A stretch of DNA of 64,000 bases from contig NZ_JAUQSY010000016.1 of NCBI RefSeq assembly GCF_030580865.1, forward strand, positions 62,001-126,000. The letters are read 5' to 3'. How positions within the stretch are numbered: the first letter of the stretch is position 1; each line of letters starts with the position of its first letter. A program made the translations under genes and the position numbers. The notes beneath the pieces are model-generated. The model did no database searches. It had not been told where the DNA came from and saw only the letters and a list, made by a program, of their open reading frames with translations. The stretch comes from Hymenobacter aranciens (lineage in GTDB: Bacteria > Bacteroidota > Bacteroidia > Cytophagales > Hymenobacteraceae). Of the stretch, positions 57,629-64,000 are shown piece after piece.

Positions 57629-58266
57629 GTCAGCCTACCACCGCCCCGCCGCTCTGGGAGCAGCACCGCGCCCAGCTCGACGCCTACACCCACGCCGACT
57701 ACAACTACGACACCACCCGCCAGAACGAGTACAACGCCGAAAACGGCTGGCGCATCGACGACTACGCCACCGACCTGCCCGCCGAGGCGCCCGGTCCGCC
57801 CGCCGCGCACGGCTCCTTCGCCGCGGCCCAGGAGGTGCTGCGCCGCTACTCCTTCCCGCCCCCCGACCTTATCACCGGCATCTTCGCGCCCGACGGCCCG
57901 CTCGAAAAGCGCATCATGCTGCTGCGGGCGCAGTTTCTGGGCTTTAAATTCTGGTTTGGCGTGCGCGTGAGCGGCGTCACCAATGAGGCCAGTCGCGACA
58001 CGCCCGCCGGCCCCGAGCGGGTGTGGGGCTACGGCTACCGCACCCTCGAAGGCCACTTCGAGCGCGGCCAGATTGATTTCACCATTCACAAAAACCTGGC
58101 AACCGGTACGGTGCAGTTCCGCGTCCACGCCATGTCGCAGACGGGCAGCATCCGCAATCCGTTCTACTGGCTGGGCTTCCGGCTGTTCGGGCGCATGTTG
58201 CAGCGCAAGTTTGCCCGCGAGTCGCTGAAGCGTATGCGGGCGCAGGTAGCGGAGCTGATAAAGTAG
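57625..58266 (+). CDS. DUF1990-family protein (second of a pair)
   Basis: A 213-residue protein with the DUF1990 C-terminal motifs VWGYGYRTLEGHFERGQIDF and FRVHAMSQTGSIRNPFYWLG. It has a longer N-terminal part (about 1-70) than its neighbour. The two proteins are co-translated and may form a heteromer. No function can be assigned. Confidence 0.75.
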   Translation: MSQPTTAPPLWEQHRAQLDAYTHADYNYDTTRQNEYNAENGWRIDDYATDLPAEAPGPPAAHGSFAAAQEVLRRYSFPPPDLITGIFAPDGPLEKRIMLLRAQFLGFKFWFGVRVSGVTNEASRDTPAGPERVWGYGYRTLEGHFERGQIDFTIHKNLATGTVQFRVHAMSQTGSIRNPFYWLGFRLFGRMLQRKFARESLKRMRAQVAELIK

Positions 58267-58306
58267 GAGGGAGGAGATGTGATAAAGTAGAAGCGGGGGA
58301 GGGCGC

Positions 58307-58530
58307 AACTCCCCTCCTTGGAAAGGAGGGGATGTTTTGCCGCAGGCAAAACGGGGGTGGTTCGCCCGTCCGCGCCGGCTGGGCTTTCGAATATTATTTG
58401 GGGCTCAGGCAGCACGACGCAGGAATCCAAAAGCAGAATTACTGCCTTGTTCTAACGGCGCGGACGGGCGAACCACCCCCGTTCGGCGCTCTTCGCGCCT
58501 CACATCCCCTCCTTTCCAAGGAGGGGAGCT
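58307..58530. repeat. Long inverted repeat, CCCCTCC family, between convergent genes
   Basis: The outer arms 58307-58335 and 58502-58530 are reverse complements with one mismatch and each forms a CCCCTCC/GGAGGGG hairpin. Next come variable hairpins (TTTTGC/GCAAAA on one side, GGCGC/GCGCC on the other) and the shared CGGGGGTGGTTCGCCCG. The centre has AGCACGACGCAGGAAT, a variant core. Compare 8857-9040. Confidence 0.9.
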
Positions 58531-58550
58531 TCGTTCTCTCATACCCCCAA

Positions 58551-60101
58551 TTACTGCCGACTAAACAAATACGGGTCCTGCTCCAGCCCATCATTCACCC
58601 GGATTTCCAATGTCTTCACCGCCCCATTCTCCACCGCGAAGATGGCCGGAAAAATCCCATAAGCCGCGTTGGAGTAGGTGCAGCGGAACTGCTCACCGTC
58701 CATGTAGTCGAGCGTGGCTATGAGCTTGGGGTGGTGGCTGAAACGAATGAGCAGCTGCTGCTTGCCCTGCGCTGCTACCGTAATGGGGCCGTAGAGCGGG
58801 TGCTCGTAGCTGCCGGCGTAGGCCGCGAGCTTGCGGGGGAGCTTGTTCTTTTTGGCTACGCGGGTGGCCTGGGCGGCTATGTCGCGGGCGGTTTCGTCGC
58901 GGCCGGGCTGGCCCAGCTTGTAGAGTTGGCGGCTGCGGTCCACGTAGGGCACGCCCAGGTAGGCATCCAGCAGCTGGTAGCGCAGGGCTTCGAAAAAGCT
59001 CTGGTTGTCCTGGTTGGTGAGTACGGCCAGGCCCAGGCTTTCCTCGGGCACGAAGCAGACGTTGGTGACGAAGCCATTAGCGCCGCCGGTGTGCCAGTAG
59101 ATTTGGCGGCCGTTGTAGTCGGCGGCGAATACGCCCAGGCCATAGGTGCGGAAATGGCTGGGAAAAATCGGCGATTTGCTGGTGCCGCTGAGGGTGTTGC
59201 CCTCGCGGGTGCGGCGCAGCGTGGCCCAGGGTAACACCCGTTGCCCCTGATACTTGCCGCTATCGAGCTGGAAGCGCAGCCAGTGGCCGAGGTCATTCAC
59301 GTTCGACACCATACTGGCCGCCGGGCCGAAGTTATCGACCTCGTCAAACGGCACCCGGGTGAGTGGGCCGAAGGCGTTGGTGTAGGGCAGGGCCACGTTG
59401 GGCCGCTGGGCGGCGCCAGTGGTGAGGGGATAGGTGTTGCTCATGCCCAGCGGCGTGAGCAGGCGCTGCTGCACCCAGCTTTCCCAGGTCTGGCCGCTGT
59501 TCACGACGGGGATAATTTCGCCGGCCGCCAGGAAGCCGGCGTTGCAGTAGCCATAGTTCTGGCGGAAGGGCTGCGTGGGCTTCAGCAGCCGCACCCGCCG
59601 GATGATGTCGGCCCGGCTGAGGTTGGAATCCCAGAAGGTAAAGTCGCCCTGAAAAGTCTTGGTGCCCAGGCGGTGGCTCAGGATGTCGCGCACGCTCACC
59701 AGCCGGGTGCTGGTGGAGTCGTAGAGGCGGAAATCGGGCAGATACTTGCGCACCGGGTCATCGAGCTTCAGCTTGCCTTCCTCCTGCAATTGCGAGATGG
59801 CCGTGCCGGTGAAGAGCTTGGAATTGGAGGCGATGAGAAAGAGCGTATTGCCATCGACGGGCGCGGCCTTGCCTGCTTCCTTGGTGCCAAAGCCCTGGCT
59901 GACGACCACCTGACCGTCCTTCACCACCGTCACGGCCAGGCCGGGGATGTTCCAGAGCTTGAGGCCGCGCTGCACGTAGCTGGCGAGGCTGTCGCGCACG
60001 AAAGCGGCACCATTGGCGGAGGGGTTCTGGGCAACAACGGGGGCGGCGGGCAGCGCCAGTAGCCCCAGCAACAGGGGCCGACGAAGAGACGAGTAATTCA
60101 T
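58551..60101 (-). CDS. Exported beta-lactamase-family serine hydrolase
   Basis: A 516-residue protein with the start at 60101 and a signal peptide (to about 25, VAQ). IASNSKLFTGTA holds the SxxK serine, NYGYCNAGFLAAG the YxN tyrosine, and WHTGGANGF the HxG motif. A C-terminal beta domain (about 405-516) resembles the DUF3471-type extension. These enzymes act as D-amino-acid peptidases or esterases; a role in beta-lactam resistance is not implied. Confidence 0.88.
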   Translation of the reverse strand: MNYSSLRRPLLLGLLALPAAPVVAQNPSANGAAFVRDSLASYVQRGLKLWNIPGLAVTVVKDGQVVVSQGFGTKEAGKAAPVDGNTLFLIASNSKLFTGTAISQLQEEGKLKLDDPVRKYLPDFRLYDSTSTRLVSVRDILSHRLGTKTFQGDFTFWDSNLSRADIIRRVRLLKPTQPFRQNYGYCNAGFLAAGEIIPVVNSGQTWESWVQQRLLTPLGMSNTYPLTTGAAQRPNVALPYTNAFGPLTRVPFDEVDNFGPAASMVSNVNDLGHWLRFQLDSGKYQGQRVLPWATLRRTREGNTLSGTSKSPIFPSHFRTYGLGVFAADYNGRQIYWHTGGANGFVTNVCFVPEESLGLAVLTNQDNQSFFEALRYQLLDAYLGVPYVDRSRQLYKLGQPGRDETARDIAAQATRVAKKNKLPRKLAAYAGSYEHPLYGPITVAAQGKQQLLIRFSHHPKLIATLDYMDGEQFRCTYSNAAYGIFPAIFAVENGAVKTLEIRVNDGLEQDPYLFSRQ

Positions 60102-60117
60102 ACCCGAAAGGTAACGC

Positions 60118-60220
60118 CTGTCTGTCATGCTGACGAAGGAAGCATCCTCTCAGGGCAGAACAACTTAATTACTGCGTCGTTCGAGCTTGATAGGATGCTT
60201 CGCTGCGTTCAGCATGACAG
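60118..60220. repeat. Inverted repeat, CATGCTGAACGCAG family, upstream of mnmH
   Basis: Arms 60118-60148 and 60192-60220 pair with a few mismatches. The centre contains the core in reverse (AATTACTGCGTCGTTCGAG). It lies between divergent genes, directly upstream of the mnmH -7 box, and its right arm overlaps the expected -33 position. Confidence 0.85.
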
Positions 60221-60229
60221 TCGATGCCG

Positions 60230-60237
60230 TAAGTTTG
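60230..60237 (+). promoter_or_regulatory. mnmH -7 element
   Basis: TAAGTTTG fits TAnnTTTG exactly and leaves a very short leader before the ATG at 60245. The -33 position falls in the right arm of the inverted repeat (TTC). Confidence 0.6.
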
Positions 60238-60244
60238 ACTTCCT

Positions 60245-61252
60245 ATGCCCCGCCACCCGATTACCGACTTCCTCGGCACCACCGCCGGCCCCATCCTTGA
60301 CGTGCGCGCCCCGGCCGAATACGCCCAGGGCCACATCCCCGGCGCCATCAGCCTGCCACTGTTCACGGATGAGGAGCGCGCCCGCATCGGCACGATGTAC
60401 AAGCAGGTGAGCCCCGACAAAGCCGTGCTGCTGGGCCTCGATTTCTTCGGCCCCAAGCTGCGCACGATGGCCGAACAGGCCCGCCAACTCGCTCCCGGCC
60501 AGGAGGTGCGCCTACACTGCTGGCGCGGCGGCATGCGCAGCGGCGCCGTGCAGTGGCTGCTGGAACTGGCGGGCCTGCAAGTCAACTTGCTCGACAAAGG
60601 CTACAAAGACTACCGCCAGTGGGTGCTGGCCGAACTGGCCGCCCCGCGCCAGCTGCGCGTGCTGGGCGGCGCCACCGGCAGCGGCAAAACCGCCGTGCTC
60701 CACGCCCTGGCTGCCCAGGGCCAGCCCGTGCTCGACCTCGAGCAGCTAGCCCACCACCAGGGCTCGGCCTTCGGCGGACTGGGCCAGCCGCCGCAGCCCA
60801 CTCAGGAGCAGTTCGAAAACAACCTCGCCGCCGCCCTGGCCGCTTTGCCCACCGACCAACCCATCTGGGTAGAGGACGAAAGCCGCACCATCGGCAGCGT
60901 GCACCTGCCCGCCGCCCTCTACGCTCAGATGCAGGCCGCCCCGCTGCTGGTGCTCGACGTGCCCCGCGCCGCTCGCGTGGCCTACCTCGCTGCCGACTAC
61001 GGCCGCTACGATGCCGGGGCCCTGGCCGCGGCCGTGCTGAAGCTGCGCAAGCGGCTGGGCGGACTGGTGACCAAAGAGGCGCTGGGCGCTATTGCCGAGG
61101 AGGATATTCCGAAGATGGTGGAGTTGGTGCTGGGGTATTATGACAAGACGTATGCGTATGGACTGGAGGGGCGCCAGGCTGTGACGGTAGTGGCTGAGGG
61201 GACCGATGCGGTAGCTAATGCGGCGCTGGTGAGGCAAGCTGCCATCCAATGA
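60245..61252 (+). CDS. mnmH: tRNA 2-selenouridine synthase
   Basis: A 335-residue enzyme that converts 2-thiouridine to 2-selenouridine at the tRNA wobble position using selenophosphate. The N-terminal rhodanese domain has catalytic Cys92 (LHCWRGGMRSGA). A P-loop GGATGSGKT (about 141-149) starts the C-terminal nucleotide-binding domain. Length and domain order are normal. It is followed by selD, which supplies selenophosphate, with a nested palindrome in the gap. Confidence 0.95.
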   Translation: MPRHPITDFLGTTAGPILDVRAPAEYAQGHIPGAISLPLFTDEERARIGTMYKQVSPDKAVLLGLDFFGPKLRTMAEQARQLAPGQEVRLHCWRGGMRSGAVQWLLELAGLQVNLLDKGYKDYRQWVLAELAAPRQLRVLGGATGSGKTAVLHALAAQGQPVLDLEQLAHHQGSAFGGLGQPPQPTQEQFENNLAAALAALPTDQPIWVEDESRTIGSVHLPAALYAQMQAAPLLVLDVPRAARVAYLAADYGRYDAGALAAAVLKLRKRLGGLVTKEALGAIAEEDIPKMVELVLGYYDKTYAYGLEGRQAVTVVAEGTDAVANAALVRQAAIQ

Positions 61253-61559
61253 AAGTGAAGCTGCGCAGGACTGAACCCCAACGGGGTTCCATAATCTAGT
61301 TCAGGGTTGGCGCAGCCTACCCTGGATTGTTTGAGAAGCCAACGGATGAACCCCAACGGGGTTCCGTAGACTCTCCCGGTAAGCTACGGAACCCCGTTGG
61401 GGTTCTTCGTACGGGAGCTTTCTTTGTCCCAGGGTAGGCTCCGCCAACCCTGGGCTAGGTTACGAAACCCCGTTGGGGTTTGCCCACACTACCCGCATGT
61501 CGCCGCTTTAGCTTGGCTGACTCTTGGTTGGGGCTGATTAACTGCTAACGATTTAACCC
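61253..61559. other. mnmH / selD intergenic region
   Basis: This 307-base gap is mostly filled by the nested palindrome at 61273-61482. The remainder up to selD shows no convincing promoter and no reading frame of interest. Confidence 0.6.
61273..61482. repeat. Nested palindromic element, AACCCCAACGGGGTT family
   Basis: Four copies of the palindrome AACCCCAACGGGGTT (61273, 61348, 61384, 61464, the last two in reverse sense) alternate with two CAGGGTTGGCG/CTACCCTG hairpins (61301 and 61428). The whole is symmetric about 61376, giving an A-B-A/A-B-A cruciform-like structure. Confidence 0.88.
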
Positions 61560-62627
61560 ATGAATCCCGAAACCACCTCCACCCCCGAAATCCGCCTCAC
61601 CCAATACTCCCACGGCGCGGGCTGCGGCTGCAAAATCGCGCCCGGTGTGCTCGATAAAATCCTGCACAGCAACCTGCCGCAACCCAACTACGAAAACCTG
61701 CTGGTGGGCAACGGCAGCCGCGACGATGCCGCCGTGTACCGCCTGCCGGGCCCGGATGGCCAGTGCGTCATCAGCACCACCGACTTCTTCATGCCCATCG
61801 TCGACGATGCCTTCGACTTCGGGCGCATCGCCTCGGCCAATGCCATTTCCGACGTGTATGCCATGGGCGGGCGGCCGCTGCTGGCCATTGCCGTGCTGGG
61901 CTGGCCCATCGACAAGCTGGCCCCCGAGGTGGCGGCCCGCGTCACGGAAGGCGCCCGCGCCATCTGCGCCGAGGCGGGCATCCCGCTGGCCGGCGGCCAT
62001 AGCATCGACTCGCCCGAGCCCATTTTCGGGCTGGCCGTGACGGGTTTGGTTAATGAATCCAACCTCAAGCGCAACGACACGGCCACCGCCGGCAGCCGCC
62101 TCTACCTCACCAAGCCGCTGGGCGTGGGCATCCTCAGCACCGCCCAGAAGCGCGGCCTGCTCAGCCCCGCCGATGCCGACGTAGCCCCGGCCCAGATGCG
62201 CCAGCTCAACAAGATAGGCGCCGAGCTGGGCGCCATCGCCGGCATCACGGCCATGACCGACGTCACCGGCTTCGGCCTGCTCGGCCACCTGGCCGAGGTG
62301 TGCGAAGGCAGCCGCCTGCAGGCCGTCATCGACTACTCCCGGGTGCCGCGCATTGCCGCGGCCGACACGTACTTGCAGCAAGGCGCCGTGCCCGGCGGCA
62401 CCATACGCAACTTCCAGAGCTACGGCCACAAAGTGAGCGAGCTAACGGCCGAGCAGAAACACTACCTCTGCGACCCCCAGACCTCGGGTGGCCTGCTGGT
62501 GTGCGTGACGCCCGGCCCGGCCGAGGACGAGGCGCGGGCCCTGTTTGCCCGGCATGGGCTGGTGCTGGAGTCGTTTGGGGAACTGCGGGCGTATGTGGCG
62601 GGGGAGCCGTGGATTGTGGTGGAGTAA
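61560..62627 (+). CDS. selD: Selenide, water dikinase (selenophosphate synthetase)
   Basis: A 355-residue enzyme that makes selenophosphate from selenide and ATP. The catalytic segment SHGAGCGCKIAPGV near the N-terminus has Cys22 in the active position and Lys25, so this is the cysteine form with no need for selenocysteine insertion. GNGSRDDAAVY and STTDFFMPIVDDAFDFGRIA are AIR-synthase-type ATP/metal motifs. LAGGHSIDSPEPIFGLAV and DPQTSGGLLV are also conserved. It pairs with mnmH upstream. Confidence 0.96.
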   Translation: MNPETTSTPEIRLTQYSHGAGCGCKIAPGVLDKILHSNLPQPNYENLLVGNGSRDDAAVYRLPGPDGQCVISTTDFFMPIVDDAFDFGRIASANAISDVYAMGGRPLLAIAVLGWPIDKLAPEVAARVTEGARAICAEAGIPLAGGHSIDSPEPIFGLAVTGLVNESNLKRNDTATAGSRLYLTKPLGVGILSTAQKRGLLSPADADVAPAQMRQLNKIGAELGAIAGITAMTDVTGFGLLGHLAEVCEGSRLQAVIDYSRVPRIAAADTYLQQGAVPGGTIRNFQSYGHKVSELTAEQKHYLCDPQTSGGLLVCVTPGPAEDEARALFARHGLVLESFGELRAYVAGEPWIVVE

Positions 62628-62635
62628 CGTTGCAC

Positions 62636-63121
62636 CTACGTGCAGTTATCAGGCTCGTATGGCCACACAATCATGTCTTCATCGAACTCTTCCTCATCGT
62701 CAGCAGGAGGATATTCTAAGGAGATGTAACTCTTATATGCCTGGGTAATTTCTCTGATTTCCTTTTCTATCGCGTGAGCTTGGGAATAATTGTCGCCCCA
62801 ATCCGTGATAGAAATCCCAAATACCACCTTTGCGTCGTAGGTGAATTTGATAATAACGGTCTTGATATCGGAACGTAGTGCGACCTGCGTGTAGAAATTG
62901 AAGCCGTGGGTTGGATTACGCTCGGCGTAGTCCGTTAATTCGGCGATGGAATGTATGTCAAGCTCAACCATTGGGACAGTCGGATATTTCTCACGAGGCC
63001 AGACCTGTAAGAATGTATCTGTCAGTGGCTCGAGGCCCGCGCGCCAGCAGAAACGAGCCAGAAAACGCTCGACAGTAGCCGAGTTGCGCTCCAGCGAAAG
63101 GCCATAGATGTCGTAAAACAT
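62636..63121 (-). CDS. Protein of unknown function after the exonuclease gene
   Basis: A 161-residue cytoplasmic protein I do not recognise. There is no signal or membrane segment. The C-terminus is strongly acidic (YPPADDEEEFDEDMIVW). The base composition is distinctly less GC-rich than its neighbours, suggesting acquisition. The gene begins one base after the stop of the exonuclease gene and so is probably co-transcribed. An immunity-protein-like role is imaginable but unsupported. Confidence 0.6.
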   Translation of the reverse strand: MFYDIYGLSLERNSATVERFLARFCWRAGLEPLTDTFLQVWPREKYPTVPMVELDIHSIAELTDYAERNPTHGFNFYTQVALRSDIKTVIIKFTYDAKVVFGISITDWGDNYSQAHAIEKEIREITQAYKSYISLEYPPADDEEEFDEDMIVWPYEPDNCT

Positions 63122-63122
63122 A

Positions 63123-63938
63123 CTACACCACGCGCATCATCGAATCGACGGCGGCCGTGGCCGAGGTGTGCTGCACCAGCGGCCACAAATCCTGCATGCC
63201 GTTGAAATGCAGGTACACGCGGGCCGTGGTCAGCACATCTTTCTCGCAGTAGGTTTTGATGCGGGCCAGGTCTTTCTCGACCCAGTAGGTGTGGCCCACC
63301 TGCGAGCCGTCGATGTCGTCTTTAGGGGAGGGGATGTTGAAGACCCCCGCCAGCAGCGGCAGGCTGATGAAGCCCTTGTTGTCGCCGAACTTCCAGAGGT
63401 CCATCGTGTCGAGCAGGTGGGGCAGTTCCCAGGGCTTGAAGCCGGCCACGTCGAGCATGGGCGGGATGCTCTGGCCGCAGATGAGCATGCGGCGGCCCAG
63501 GTAGCCGTAGTCGAACTCGCGGCCGTTGTGGGCGCAGAGGAAGTGGCCGTCGGGCGTGGCGGCTTCCAGCTTGGCGTAGCGGGCCGGGCCGTAGGGCTGG
63601 TAGCGGTCCAGAAACTGCCGGAAGCCGCGCAGCACCACGCACTCATCGTCGTCGGCAAAGGACTTGGTGCGGAACTCCAGGGTATTGTCGGGCAGGTAGC
63701 GGAAGAAGCCCACCGAGATGCACACAATCTTGCCGAACTCGGCGTAGAGGCCGGCGTTGGGGTAGAGCTCGGCGTGGGTCTGGCCGGCTTCGAGCTCCTT
63801 GGAGTGCCGTTTCGAGCAGAATTTCTCCCACAGCAGCGAATGCACCTCCGACAGCTCGCCGTGCGTGGCGTGGCCCGACACGGTTTCAATGTCCACAAAG
63901 AAGATGCGGTTGAGGTTGACGTGGCGGAGGATGTTCAT
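63123..63938 (-). CDS. 3'-5' exonuclease, PolB-like RNase H fold
   Basis: A 271-residue nuclease of the DnaQ-like superfamily, probably the DNA polymerase B exonuclease-like family PF10108. FFVDIETVSGH gives the first metal-binding Asp16 and Glu18. LCAHNGREFDYGYLGRRML supplies the second Asp region, and YCEKDVLTTARVYLHF the third. The central insertion with DNKGFISLPLLAGVF is family-like. It is transcribed from a good promoter at the window edge. Confidence 0.88.
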   Translation of the reverse strand: MNILRHVNLNRIFFVDIETVSGHATHGELSEVHSLLWEKFCSKRHSKELEAGQTHAELYPNAGLYAEFGKIVCISVGFFRYLPDNTLEFRTKSFADDDECVVLRGFRQFLDRYQPYGPARYAKLEAATPDGHFLCAHNGREFDYGYLGRRMLICGQSIPPMLDVAGFKPWELPHLLDTMDLWKFGDNKGFISLPLLAGVFNIPSPKDDIDGSQVGHTYWVEKDLARIKTYCEKDVLTTARVYLHFNGMQDLWPLVQHTSATAAVDSMMRVV

Positions 63939-63962
63939 GGCCGGCGGAGTGTTACGAAAAAG

Positions 63963-63993
63963 TAAAGATAAGCGCAGGGCCGCATCGGCGCAA
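63963..63993 (-). promoter_or_regulatory. Promoter of the exonuclease gene
   Basis: On the minus strand TTG (63991-63993) and TATCTTTA (63963-63970) are 20 bases apart, a good Bacteroidota promoter, 24 bases before the start codon. Confidence 0.65.
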
Positions 63994-64000
63994 ACCAGGC

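Noticed and set aside
61273..61482. Rho-independent terminator of mnmH
   Set aside because: The symmetry is far larger than a terminator stem and no T-run follows any of the hairpins.

Overview
The window is from a GC-rich Bacteroidota chromosome, most likely a Hymenobacter-like member of the Cytophagales; the genus is inferred and no ribosomal RNA is present. The evidence is a SusC/SusD pair, type IX secretion (T9SS) C-terminal sorting domains, Bacteroidota-type promoters (TTG at -33, TAnnTTTG at -7), few Shine-Dalgarno-like sites, and many intergenic inverted repeats. No tRNA, rRNA, transposase, phage gene or CRISPR array was seen.

Layout. 0.1-2.3 kb: ArsR-type regulator, thioredoxin-like ferredoxin and a BamA/TamA-like barrel. 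2.4-7.2 kb: a possible biosynthetic cluster of acyl-CoA dehydrogenase, PIG-L deacetylase, NodS-like methyltransferase and glycosyltransferase 2. It is interrupted by a small helix-turn-helix gene whose upstream region carries three 40-bp AT-rich dyad repeats. 7.3-13.7 kb: purH and the cell-shape genes mreB, mreC, mreD and mrdA. 14.5-48.1 kb: one large polysaccharide utilisation locus (PUL). 48.2-51.1 kb: nuoN and nuoM. 51.3-64 kb: mostly housekeeping and small accessory genes: two serine hydrolases, VOC protein, an LVIVD lipoprotein/barrel operon, GluQRS-like synthetase, endonuclease V, two DUF1990 proteins, mnmH, selD and a 3'-5' exonuclease.

The PUL holds nine GH43-family proteins, a GH5-like hydrolase, a sialate O-acetylesterase-like enzyme, SusC/SusD, a sodium-coupled sugar symporter, two aldose 1-epimerases, galK, galT and one LacI-type regulator. 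The enzymes use several export routes: Sec, lipoprotein, Tat-like and T9SS. A perfect palindrome, GCAAACGTTTGC (one copy with one mismatch), occurs nine times, upstream of nearly every PUL transcription unit including the lacI-type gene, and usually overlaps the -33 element. This supports a single local repressor that controls depolymerisation, uptake and Leloir galactose metabolism. The likely target is a galactose- and arabinose-containing glycan such as an arabinogalactan (inference). Two of the three GH43-ricin-T9SS proteins have lost conserved GH43 active-site residues and may act as binding proteins.

The intergenic DNA is rich in long inverted repeats of several families. Three families with unrelated arms share a short internal core, ACGACGCAG. 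One inverted repeat lies in the reading frame of the PIG-L gene and supplies its apparent N-terminus.
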